From JAFDZV01 sp035549015 (GTDB lineage: Bacteria; Bacteroidota; Ignavibacteria; OLB7): a stretch of DNA of 64,000 nucleotides. The DNA lies in contig DASZRW010000090.1 in the NCBI GenBank assembly GCA_035549015.1, forward strand, positions 14,310 through 78,309. The letters are read 5' to 3'. Made by a program: the position numbers and the translations under genes. Below are positions 9,289 to 16,680 of the stretch, piece by piece. The notes under the pieces were generated by a model. That model saw only the letters and a list, made by a program, of their open reading frames with translations. It was not told where the DNA came from and made no database searches. Every line of letters starts with the position of its first letter. The first letter of the stretch is position 1.

Positions 9289-10644
9289 ATGGCGAAGCGT
9301 AAATCAGCCAAGTCGACTGCCAACAAGCAGATGATCATCGACGCATTCGCGGAGATGGCGCGGCAGAAGAGCATCGATCGCGATCTGCTTCAAGGCATCA
9401 TCGAGGATACATTCTCCCAGATGGTCCGGAAGAAGTACGGCCTGGAGGCCAACTTCGATATCATCGTCAACATGGATAAGGGCGATATCGAAATCTATCT
9501 TCTCCGTGAAGTCGTCGAAGAAGTGGTTGATCCCAATACACAGGTCTCGATTGAGGAGGCGAACGAAGGCGGTGAGGAGTATCAGATTGGCGATGAAGCC
9601 CTTACCGAACTGAACCTGGAAAACCTCTCGGAGAACTTCGGCCGCCGCATGGTCTCCATGGCCGCGCAGACGCTGAGCCAGCGCGTACGAGAGGTGGAGA
9701 AGGACAACATCGTTGCCGAGTACTCCCAGAAGGTTGGTGAGATCATTGTCGGCGAAGTGTATCAGGTGCGTCGCAACGATGTCTACGTGATGCACAACAA
9801 GGTTGAAATGCGGATGCCGCGCGGCGAGCAGATCTGGCGCGAACGCTACAAGAAGGGGGAGACCCTGAAGGCCCTCCTGAAGGAGGTGCGCGCGGACGAA
9901 GGAACTGCATCGCAGCCGGAGATCATCATCTCCCGCAGCGACTCCATGTTTCTTCATCGCCTCTTCGAAATCGAGATCCCGGAGATCTACGACGGCATCA
10001 TCGAGATCAAGGGAATTGCCCGCGAACCGGGAGAGCGCGCGAAGGTGGCCGTGTTCTCGCACGACGAGCGTGTCGACCCCGCCGGCGCATGTATCGGCAT
10101 GAAGGGAGTGCGCGTCCACTCCATCGTTCGCGAACTCTCGAACGAACATATCGATGTGGTCTACTGGTCCGCCGATCCGAAGAAGTACGTTGCAAGCGCC
10201 CTCTCGCCTGCCAAGGTGAAGGATATCATGATCGACGAGGAAACCAAGACCGCCACGGTGCTGGTGGGAGACGATCAGGTGTCGCTCGCAATCGGAAAGA
10301 ACGGACAGAACGTTCGCCTGGCGATGAAGCTGACCGGGTACACGATCGATCTGGTGAAGGAAGGGGGGGAGGATATCGAGCTTGGCGAATTCCAGGACGA
10401 GATCGGCGCGGAACTCTTCGCGCACCTTGCGGATATCGGCATCACGACCGCGAAGGAATTTCTCGTCACCGACGACGTTGTCCTGCTTGGCATCGAAGGC
10501 ATGAGCGCGGAGAAGCTCGAGGAGCTGCGCGCGCTTATCTCCTCCGAGTTCAACGAGGACGAGCTGCGCAACATGTATCAGGATGCCCAGGCAAACGCCG
10601 CCCGCCTTGCACGCAGCAACGCCATGGGCGCGCACACGGAGTAA
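9289..10644 (+). CDS. nusA: transcription termination/antitermination factor NusA
   Basis: The 451-residue NusA binds RNA polymerase and nascent RNA and modulates pausing, termination and antitermination. The N-terminal polymerase-binding domain covers residues 1-135, with an acidic insertion at 80-110 (DPNTQVSIEEANEGGEEY). An S1 domain spans about 148-200. KH1 has CIGMKGVRV (268-276) and KH2 has AIGKNGQNV (334-342). A helix-hairpin-helix segment (about 370-420, LADIGITTAKEFL...GIEGMSAEKLEEL) resembles one acidic repeat. Length is normal for the Bacteroidota type. It follows rimP by 68 bases. Confidence 0.95.
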   Translation: MAKRKSAKSTANKQMIIDAFAEMARQKSIDRDLLQGIIEDTFSQMVRKKYGLEANFDIIVNMDKGDIEIYLLREVVEEVVDPNTQVSIEEANEGGEEYQIGDEALTELNLENLSENFGRRMVSMAAQTLSQRVREVEKDNIVAEYSQKVGEIIVGEVYQVRRNDVYVMHNKVEMRMPRGEQIWRERYKKGETLKALLKEVRADEGTASQPEIIISRSDSMFLHRLFEIEIPEIYDGIIEIKGIAREPGERAKVAVFSHDERVDPAGACIGMKGVRVHSIVRELSNEHIDVVYWSADPKKYVASALSPAKVKDIMIDEETKTATVLVGDDQVSLAIGKNGQNVRLAMKLTGYTIDLVKEGGEDIELGEFQDEIGAELFAHLADIGITTAKEFLVTDDVVLLGIEGMSAEKLEELRALISSEFNEDELRNMYQDAQANAARLARSNAMGAHTE

Positions 10645-10681
10645 CGTCCGTGATCCCCGGACAGGGGCGATGAGCACAATA

Positions 10682-10766
10682 CCGGAGACCTATCTCCGGC
10701 ATTAGTTGGATAACAGCGTGGAACAATGATGATGTAGTGAAGGCGACCGTGTTGTTGTCGGTCGCC
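10682..10766 (+). other. two hairpins in the nusA-infB gap
   Basis: CCGGAGA (10682-10688) pairs with TCTCCGG (10693-10699) over a 4-base loop. GGCGACC (10742-10748) pairs with GGTCGCC (10760-10766) over an 11-base loop. Neither is followed by a T run, so processing or partial attenuation inside the operon is more likely than full termination. Function is inferred only. Confidence 0.35.
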
Positions 10767-10821
10767 ATACGCACCATATGATGAACGCATAGAGTAGCGG
10801 GACACATTTACCGGAGTCTGA

Positions 10822-13767
10822 ATGGCTGCGACGCCGACACAGAAAACATACCGACTCTTCAAGGTCGCTGCCGAACTGAACATTGGCAAGGAAACCATTG
10901 CTGAGTTTCTCAATGCCAAGGGGTTCAACGTCCCTGTCAAGCCCACGAGTGCCTTGACACAGGAGATGTATGACCTCGTGATGGGGAAGTTCGAGAAAGA
11001 ACACAAGCAGATCGAAAAGCAGCGCAAGAAGGTGGACGCATATCACGAGAAGCGCGTGCGCACTCGTGACGATGTGACGCCGCAGCCGGAAGAACGTAAA
11101 CCAGGTCGAAAGGCCGGCGTGGAGGCCTCCGAAGAAGAGGAGGCGCTGCCGGCTATTGCCGTTGAGGCAACGGAGACCGAGATGGAACCGGTTGTCGAGG
11201 CTCCGGAGTTTGTGGAGCCTGAAGTTGTCGAGACGCCGACTGTGGAGGCCGTGGAGACGGAGAGCGTGCCCCCGGCACCCGAGCCCGTCATGGAGGAAAT
11301 AACCTCCGAAGCACCGGTCGAACAGCTGGAGCCCGAGATCGAGATCGCTGAACCGGCGGAACCGGATCTTACACCGCAGCAACGCGCCGACATGCTCGAG
11401 GAGGCGCGGCGCGTGCGAATGTCACAGTTGCGCGCCATCGCACAGCAGGGCCGGCCGCAGCAGGAGGAGCCGGAGGAGGTTTCCGCAGAGGAACCGGTTG
11501 CCGAAGAAGAGACGGCTCCGGAACCGGCCGTGAAGGAAGAGACCGCCGTTACCGAGAACGGTGTCAAGTTCGTGACGGCTCCGCCGCGGCTTCAGGGCCT
11601 GACGGTGCTCGGCAAGATCGATGTCTCGAAGAAGGAGCCGGACAAGGAGAAGGGAAAGCGGAAGCGTATCAGCGGTGCGGTGAAGCAGGTGGACATTGCC
11701 GCCGAGGCGCGCAACAACCGCCCGGCCCCCGCAGCCGCCGGTACTACCGGCGCCACCGGCACAACACAGGCCTCGCAGGTTCGCACCGCCGCCGACAAGC
11801 TTGGCAGCAAGAAGAAGATGCGGAGCCGCGGCAGCAAGCAGACCGTCAGCCAGGAGGATGTCTCCAAGGCCATTCGCCAGACACTCTCCAAGATGGAGGA
11901 CTCCGGCGGATCGTCGCGCCAGAAGCGGAGCCGCATGAAGCGTGAGATGCGCGAGGAGCGCGCTCAGCGGATGCGTGAGGAGCAGGATGCACAGGCGATG
12001 ACGCTGCAGGTAACGGAGTTCCTCTCCGTTGCCGAGCTCGCCAACCTGATGAATGTTGATGTGAGCGAGGTGATCAGCACCTGCATCAAGCTCGGGTTGA
12101 TGGTCTCCATCAATCAACGTATCGACCGCGACACCATTCAGCTCGTGGCCGACGAGTTTGGATACTCCGTAGAGTTCCAGCAGGAGCTGGAGGAAGATCT
12201 TCTCGCCGATACGGACGATGCCGCGGAGACCCTTGTTCCTCGTGCGCCGATCGTCACGATCATGGGCCACGTGGATCACGGCAAGACCTCGCTTCTCGAC
12301 TACGTGCGCAACGCGAATGTGGTGGCGGGCGAGGCGGGTGGAATCACCCAGCACATCGGCGCCTACTCCGTGCAGATGGCGGACGGCCGCAAGATCACCT
12401 TCCTGGATACGCCGGGCCACGAGGCATTCACGGCCATGCGTGCCCGCGGTGCGCAGGTGACGGACATCGTTGTTCTGATTGTTGCTGCCGACGATGCGGT
12501 GATGCCACAGACCGTGGAGGCAATCTCGCACGCACAGGCAGCCAACGTGCCGATGGTGATCGCGATCAACAAGATCGACAAGCCGGAGGCGAACGCGGAA
12601 CGCATCAAGCAGCAGCTGGCCGATCGCGGCGTGCTTGTCGAGGCCTGGGGCGGCAAGTATCAGTGCGTGGAGATCTCCGCAAAGAAGGGGCTCGGCGTGG
12701 ACAAGCTGCTGGAGACGATCCTCCTCGAAGCCGAGATTCTGGACCTGAAGGCGAACTCGGAACGCAATGCCCGGGGCGTTGTGATCGAGGCCGAGTTGGA
12801 CCGCGGCAAGGGTGTCGTGGCAACCGTGCTTGTGCAGAAGGGAACTCTCAACGTTGGCGACAACTTCGTTGCCGGCCAGTTCGCCGGTCGCGTTCGCGCG
12901 CTCCTGGACGAGCGCGGGCATCGCATTCAGAAGGCCGGCCCCTCGGAGCCCGCACAGGTGCTGGGCTTCAGCGGCACGCCGACCGCAGGCGATGTGATGG
13001 TGGTTCTGGACAACGAGCGCGATGTTCGCGATATCGCAACCCGCCGCCAGCAGCTTCGCCGCGAGCAGGACTTCAAGCAGGTACGCCACATCACGCTGGA
13101 CGAGATCTCGGCGCAGATCGCGCAGGGCGGCATCCAGCATCTCCCGCTCATCATCAAGGGCGACGTGGACGGCTCGGTGGAGGCCCTGGCGGACGCACTG
13201 CTCCGCCTGTCGACTCCGGAAGTTCAGGTCTCGGTGATCATGAAGTCCGTTGGCGAGATCTCCGAGTCCGACGTTCTTCTGGCAACGGCATCGAACGCCA
13301 TCATCGTTGGCTTCCACGTGCGCCCGAACCTGAAGGCGCGCAAGCTCGCCGAGCGCGAGGGCGTGGATATCCGCTTCTACCAGATCATCTACGAGGCGGT
13401 CAACGAGATCCGCCTGGCGCTGGAAGGTCTGTTGAGACCGGAGTACAAGGAAGTGATCACCGGCACGGTGGAGGTTCGCGAGATCTTCAAGATCTCCAAG
13501 ATCGGTATCGTTGCCGGCTGCTACGTACAGGATGGCAAGATCACCCGAAACGATCGGATCCGCCTGCTTCGCGACGGCCTGGAGGTCTTCAACGGCACCA
13601 TTGCCTCGCTGCGGCGCATCAAGGAGGATGTGCGCGAGGTGGAGCAGGGATTCGAATGCGGTATCACCCTGGACAACATGAACGATGTCCGGGAGAAGGA
13701 TGTGATCGAGGCGTACAAGACGGTCGAGGTGAAGCGCAAGCTGGAGCCGGCCGGCGTCGGTCACTGA
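10822..13767 (+). CDS. infB: translation initiation factor IF-2
   Basis: The 981-residue IF-2 GTPase delivers initiator tRNA to the 30S subunit and promotes subunit joining. An IF2_N module lies at about residues 10-60. A long Glu/Pro/Ala-rich linker (about 90-240) is followed by a basic low-complexity linker (270-390). A second IF2_N-like module (about 392-450, FLSVAELANLMNVDVSEVI) precedes the G domain. G1 is GHVDHGKT (481-488), G3 is DTPGH (529-533), and G4 is NKID (about 583). Domains II-IV are complete through a C-terminal YKTVEVKRKL. The long linkers make it larger than E. coli IF-2, but this is common in the phylum. Confidence 0.95.
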   Translation: MAATPTQKTYRLFKVAAELNIGKETIAEFLNAKGFNVPVKPTSALTQEMYDLVMGKFEKEHKQIEKQRKKVDAYHEKRVRTRDDVTPQPEERKPGRKAGVEASEEEEALPAIAVEATETEMEPVVEAPEFVEPEVVETPTVEAVETESVPPAPEPVMEEITSEAPVEQLEPEIEIAEPAEPDLTPQQRADMLEEARRVRMSQLRAIAQQGRPQQEEPEEVSAEEPVAEEETAPEPAVKEETAVTENGVKFVTAPPRLQGLTVLGKIDVSKKEPDKEKGKRKRISGAVKQVDIAAEARNNRPAPAAAGTTGATGTTQASQVRTAADKLGSKKKMRSRGSKQTVSQEDVSKAIRQTLSKMEDSGGSSRQKRSRMKREMREERAQRMREEQDAQAMTLQVTEFLSVAELANLMNVDVSEVISTCIKLGLMVSINQRIDRDTIQLVADEFGYSVEFQQELEEDLLADTDDAAETLVPRAPIVTIMGHVDHGKTSLLDYVRNANVVAGEAGGITQHIGAYSVQMADGRKITFLDTPGHEAFTAMRARGAQVTDIVVLIVAADDAVMPQTVEAISHAQAANVPMVIAINKIDKPEANAERIKQQLADRGVLVEAWGGKYQCVEISAKKGLGVDKLLETILLEAEILDLKANSERNARGVVIEAELDRGKGVVATVLVQKGTLNVGDNFVAGQFAGRVRALLDERGHRIQKAGPSEPAQVLGFSGTPTAGDVMVVLDNERDVRDIATRRQQLRREQDFKQVRHITLDEISAQIAQGGIQHLPLIIKGDVDGSVEALADALLRLSTPEVQVSVIMKSVGEISESDVLLATASNAIIVGFHVRPNLKARKLAEREGVDIRFYQIIYEAVNEIRLALEGLLRPEYKEVITGTVEVREIFKISKIGIVAGCYVQDGKITRNDRIRLLRDGLEVFNGTIASLRRIKEDVREVEQGFECGITLDNMNDVREKDVIEAYKTVEVKRKLEPAGVGH

Positions 13768-13888
13768 TACGTTGTGATGCGAACCTTCGGGGACCAGGAC
13801 CTGCGCCAGATGCGGGCCTGGTCTCTCTTTTCTACGGCGGCGCTTCCTTCACGAGGTGCATGCCGTTCAACATCGGAAAGGTAGTCCC

Positions 13889-14302
13889 GTGTCCGTACGA
13901 ACAGAACGCGTGGGAGCGATGCTGCGCGAGGCGCTGAGCACAATGTTCCAGCGGCATCTTCCCGAGTACCTCGATGGAATGATTACCATCGTGTCGGTCA
14001 AGATGTCGCCGGACCTTCGGATCGCGAAGGTGTATGCCAGCATCTTTCGAAGCACGACCGACCCGGACACGCTCATCAAGCGGATGAACACGCACGCCCC
14101 GGAGCTTCGGCACGATCTGGCGTCGCGCGTTACGATGCGGTTCATTCCGGAGCTTCGCTTCTATCGCGACGACACACTGGATGCCGCCGAACATATCGAC
14201 AAGCTGCTCAGGCAGGTACGTCGTGATGACGAGGCGCGCGGCCTGCATCCCTACGATGAGGAGCGGCCGGATCAGCCGTCAGCCGGGGAGAACAACGATT
14301 GA
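13889..14302 (+). CDS. rbfA: ribosome-binding factor A
   Basis: The 137-residue RbfA binds the 30S neck and helps 16S rRNA 5'-end maturation and cold adaptation. I prefer the GTG at 13889, because GGAAAGG lies 7 bases upstream and RTERVGAMLREALSTMF is the expected N-terminus; an in-frame ATG at 13856 would add 11 atypical residues. Conserved features are the KH-fold segment ITIVSVKMSPDLRIAKVYASIF and the C-terminal RFIPELRFYRDDTLDAAEHIDKLL. An acidic tail follows. It overlaps the truB start by four bases. Confidence 0.9.
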   Translation: MSVRTERVGAMLREALSTMFQRHLPEYLDGMITIVSVKMSPDLRIAKVYASIFRSTTDPDTLIKRMNTHAPELRHDLASRVTMRFIPELRFYRDDTLDAAEHIDKLLRQVRRDDEARGLHPYDEERPDQPSAGENND

Positions 14303-15087
14303 ACGCCGGAGAGACGTCGGAGGCACCGATTGCGGATGTGCCGCTCTTCACGCGGCATACGCTTGGCGCAATCCGCAGGGGAGAGCTTCCACCGGAAGGG
14401 GCTCTTCTGCTGGTGGACAAGCCTGCCGGGTGGACGTCCTTCGATGTGGTTGCCAAGTCGCGCAATCTGCTCGGCGTGCGGAAGATCGGCCATACCGGAA
14501 CGCTGGACCCCATGGCCACCGGCCTGCTGATCCTCTGTCTGGGGAAGGCCACGAAGCTGGCCGATCTGCTGCAGGCCGAGGAGAAGGAGTACACGGGAAC
14601 GATCGTGTTCGGTGCCACCACGCCCACGGACGATGCCGACAGCGAGCCGAACGCACATTTCCCCACCGATCACCTGACGCTGGAATCCATCACGCACCAG
14701 GCCTCCCGGTTTCTCGGCACATCGATGCAGCGTGCACCGATCTATTCCGCGCGGAAGATGAACGGCACACGACTCTACACGTTTGCCAGGCGAGGGGAGG
14801 AGGTGGAGATTCCGGAAAAGCCGGTCACGATTCAACGCTTCGATATCCTGCCGCCGGCGCTCCCGGCATCCGGCTCCCCGTCTACAGCGGTTCGGTTCGT
14901 CGTGGTCTGTTCCAAGGGGACATACATCCGTGCGCTGGCGCGCGATCTGGGCAAGGCTCTCGGCTCCGGCGCCCATCTGACGGAGTTGCGCCGCACGAGA
15001 AGCGGCCGGTTTCTGGTTGATAACGCCGTTACCATTCCCGAACTGATCGAGGCAATGGGACGGGGACAGGACTCTTCCGCGCTATGA
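14299..15087 (+). CDS. truB: tRNA pseudouridine(55) synthase TruB
   Basis: The 262-residue enzyme isomerises U55 of the tRNA T-loop to pseudouridine. The catalytic Asp70 is in GHTGTLDPMATG. The family motif KPAGWTSFDVV precedes it, and the RRTRSGRF motif is near the C-terminus. The start codon is TTG at 14299, overlapping the rbfA stop (TTGA), which implies translational coupling. The C-terminal PUA domain of some TruB proteins is absent, as in short family members. The stop lies inside a 14-bp tandem duplication that also affects the next start. Confidence 0.93.
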   Translation: MNAGETSEAPIADVPLFTRHTLGAIRRGELPPEGALLLVDKPAGWTSFDVVAKSRNLLGVRKIGHTGTLDPMATGLLILCLGKATKLADLLQAEEKEYTGTIVFGATTPTDDADSEPNAHFPTDHLTLESITHQASRFLGTSMQRAPIYSARKMNGTRLYTFARRGEEVEIPEKPVTIQRFDILPPALPASGSPSTAVRFVVVCSKGTYIRALARDLGKALGSGAHLTELRRTRSGRFLVDNAVTIPELIEAMGRGQDSSAL

Positions 15088-15107
15088 AGCTCTCGCTATG
15101 AAGCTCT
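15080..15107 (+). repeat. 14-bp tandem duplication at the truB/ribF junction
   Basis: CGCTATGAAGCTCT occurs twice in perfect tandem (15080-15093 and 15094-15107). Each copy has an ATGAAGCTCT start. The first ATG (15084) overlaps the truB stop as ATGA but opens a five-codon frame (MKLSL) whose TGA overlaps the second ATG (15098), the real ribF start. Confidence 0.9.
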
Positions 15108-16015
15108 ATCAATCACTGGACGAAATTCCCCGCGGCGAGCGGCATGTGATCACCATAGGCACGTTCGACGGCGTACACCTGGGCCACCGGCTGATCATTA
15201 CAGCTCTCGTGCGCTCGGCACGCGAACTGAACGCCCGCAGCCTCGTGATCACCTTTCATCCGCATCCACAGGAAGTGCTGAGACGAACGGGCGAACCGGT
15301 GCCGATCCTCACGACGATCGAGGAGCGCATGGTGGAAATGGAGCGCGCCGGCGTTGATGCCGTTGCCGTACTGCCGTTCACGCGCGAGCTGGCAAACACT
15401 CCATGGCAGGAGTTCTGCGAACTGTTGATGGAGAAATCCGGACTGGTTCATTTCGTTGTAGGACACGACCACGCGTTCGGAAAGAATCGCGAGGGAAACG
15501 CAGCCGCCATGGCCGGGATGGGTGCAAGGCGCGGCTTCGGGGTCACGGAGATCGGGCCGCTGGTGCTGGGTGAGGAGGCGGTAAGCTCCACCAAGATCCG
15601 GCGGGCGTTGATGTCCGGCGATATCGAGAAGGCGACCAGCTACCTCGGACGCCACTACTCGTTTCAGGGAACCGTTGTGCGCGGCGACGGACGCGGGCGT
15701 TCGCTGGGCATCCCTACCGCCAACATCCGTCCGCTGGAGGCAGCCAAGCTGATCCCGATGAACGGAGTCTACTGCGTACAGCTGCTGATCGATGGCGAGA
15801 AGTTCCGTGGAATGGCGAATATCGGCGTGCGCCCTACCTTTACCGAGGGGATAACCACGACGATCGAGGCAAACCTGTTTGATTTCGATCGCGACATTTA
15901 CGAACAAGTGGTTACTATTGAATTCCTTAAGTTTGTCCGTTCGGAGCAGAAGTTTGCCTCTGCGGCAGCGTTCATGGAGCAACTGGAACGCGACCGGGCA
16001 GTCTGCAAGGAATAG
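15098..16015 (+). CDS. ribF: bifunctional riboflavin kinase/FAD synthetase
   Basis: The 305-residue RibF phosphorylates riboflavin to FMN and adenylylates FMN to FAD in the cytoplasm. The N-terminal nucleotidyltransferase domain has TFDGVHLGH (22-30), ITFHPHPQEVL and SSTKIRRAL. The C-terminal kinase domain has GRSLGIPTANI and GVYCVQLLIDGEKFRGMANIGVRPTF. Length is normal. The start at 15098 is the second of two identical start contexts produced by a tandem duplication; the first leads to a five-codon minicistron. Confidence 0.94.
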   Translation: MKLYQSLDEIPRGERHVITIGTFDGVHLGHRLIITALVRSARELNARSLVITFHPHPQEVLRRTGEPVPILTTIEERMVEMERAGVDAVAVLPFTRELANTPWQEFCELLMEKSGLVHFVVGHDHAFGKNREGNAAAMAGMGARRGFGVTEIGPLVLGEEAVSSTKIRRALMSGDIEKATSYLGRHYSFQGTVVRGDGRGRSLGIPTANIRPLEAAKLIPMNGVYCVQLLIDGEKFRGMANIGVRPTFTEGITTTIEANLFDFDRDIYEQVVTIEFLKFVRSEQKFASAAAFMEQLERDRAVCKE

Positions 16016-16172
16016 CATGCTCCGTACTGGAGAGCTCAAACCGTGAGCTCGAATCCCGGGGTTGAAAAAAGATGTTCTCCTGCCTTTTCAGACGGGCAGG
16101 GAGCAGGAGGTGGAAGCTTGTTCTTTCGCCTCTGGTTTCGCAGGCGGCCCTGTGCCGGACGCGGAACCGTCT

Positions 16173-16196
16173 GGCCACAGCTCGTGACCTGTGGCC
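16173..16196 (+). promoter_or_regulatory. hairpin in rpsO leader, candidate S15 autoregulatory element
   Basis: GGCCACAG (16173-16180) pairs perfectly with CTGTGGCC (16189-16196) over an 8-base loop, ending 42 bases before the rpsO ATG and with no T run. Several unrelated S15-binding leader structures are known in bacteria; that this is one of them is inference. Confidence 0.35.
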
Positions 16197-16238
16197 GCAT
16201 ATGCAGGCGTCACGAAGCAACTTCATGTTGGAGTAACC

Positions 16239-16508
16239 ATGGCATTGACCAAGGAGCGCAAGGCTGAACTTGTGCGCAAATTCGGCGATCATCCGAACGA
16301 TACCGGAAAGCCGGAAGTGCAGATCGCGATTCTCACCGAGCATATCAACCTGCTCTCGCCGCATCTCGAGAAGAACCGGAAGGACAAGCACTCCCTCCGT
16401 GGCCTGATGCAGATGGTCGGCAAGCGTCGATCTCTCCTCGACTACCTCATGCGCAAGGACATCGCGCGTTATCGCGCGGTTATTGCAACCCTCGGTATCC
16501 GCCGATAG
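16239..16508 (+). CDS. rpsO: 30S ribosomal protein S15
   Basis: The 89-residue S15 is a primary 16S rRNA-binding protein of the platform. The start at 16239 gives the exact family length and the N-terminus MALTKERKAELV, with GGAGT 5 bases upstream; the frame extends 16 codons further without support. Family signatures are IAILTEHINLLSPHLEKNRKDKHSLRGL and KRRSLLDYL. It lies between ribF and pnp, the usual rpsO-pnp order, and is followed by its own terminator. Confidence 0.96.
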   Translation: MALTKERKAELVRKFGDHPNDTGKPEVQIAILTEHINLLSPHLEKNRKDKHSLRGLMQMVGKRRSLLDYLMRKDIARYRAVIATLGIRR

Positions 16509-16521
16509 GTATGATGCGAAG

Positions 16522-16557
16522 AGCGCCGTGATCAGCCGTGATCACGGCGCTTTCGCC
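16522..16557 (+). terminator. Rho-independent terminator after rpsO
   Basis: A perfect 13-bp stem (AGCGCCGTGATCA, 16522-16534, with TGATCACGGCGCT, 16539-16551) has a 4-base loop and is followed by TTCGCCTTTG. It lies 13 bases past the rpsO stop. In other bacteria an rpsO-pnp terminator allows partial read-through. Confidence 0.75.
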
Positions 16558-16680
16558 TTTGATTATCCATTGTTTGCGTGAATGCGGCGATGGAGGCACG
16601 ACCAGCATTGCACGTGCCGTTCACAGTTGTTGTTGTCGCCTCGGGGAGTTGGCCCCAAGGCAGTAATGTCAGAGGACAGT

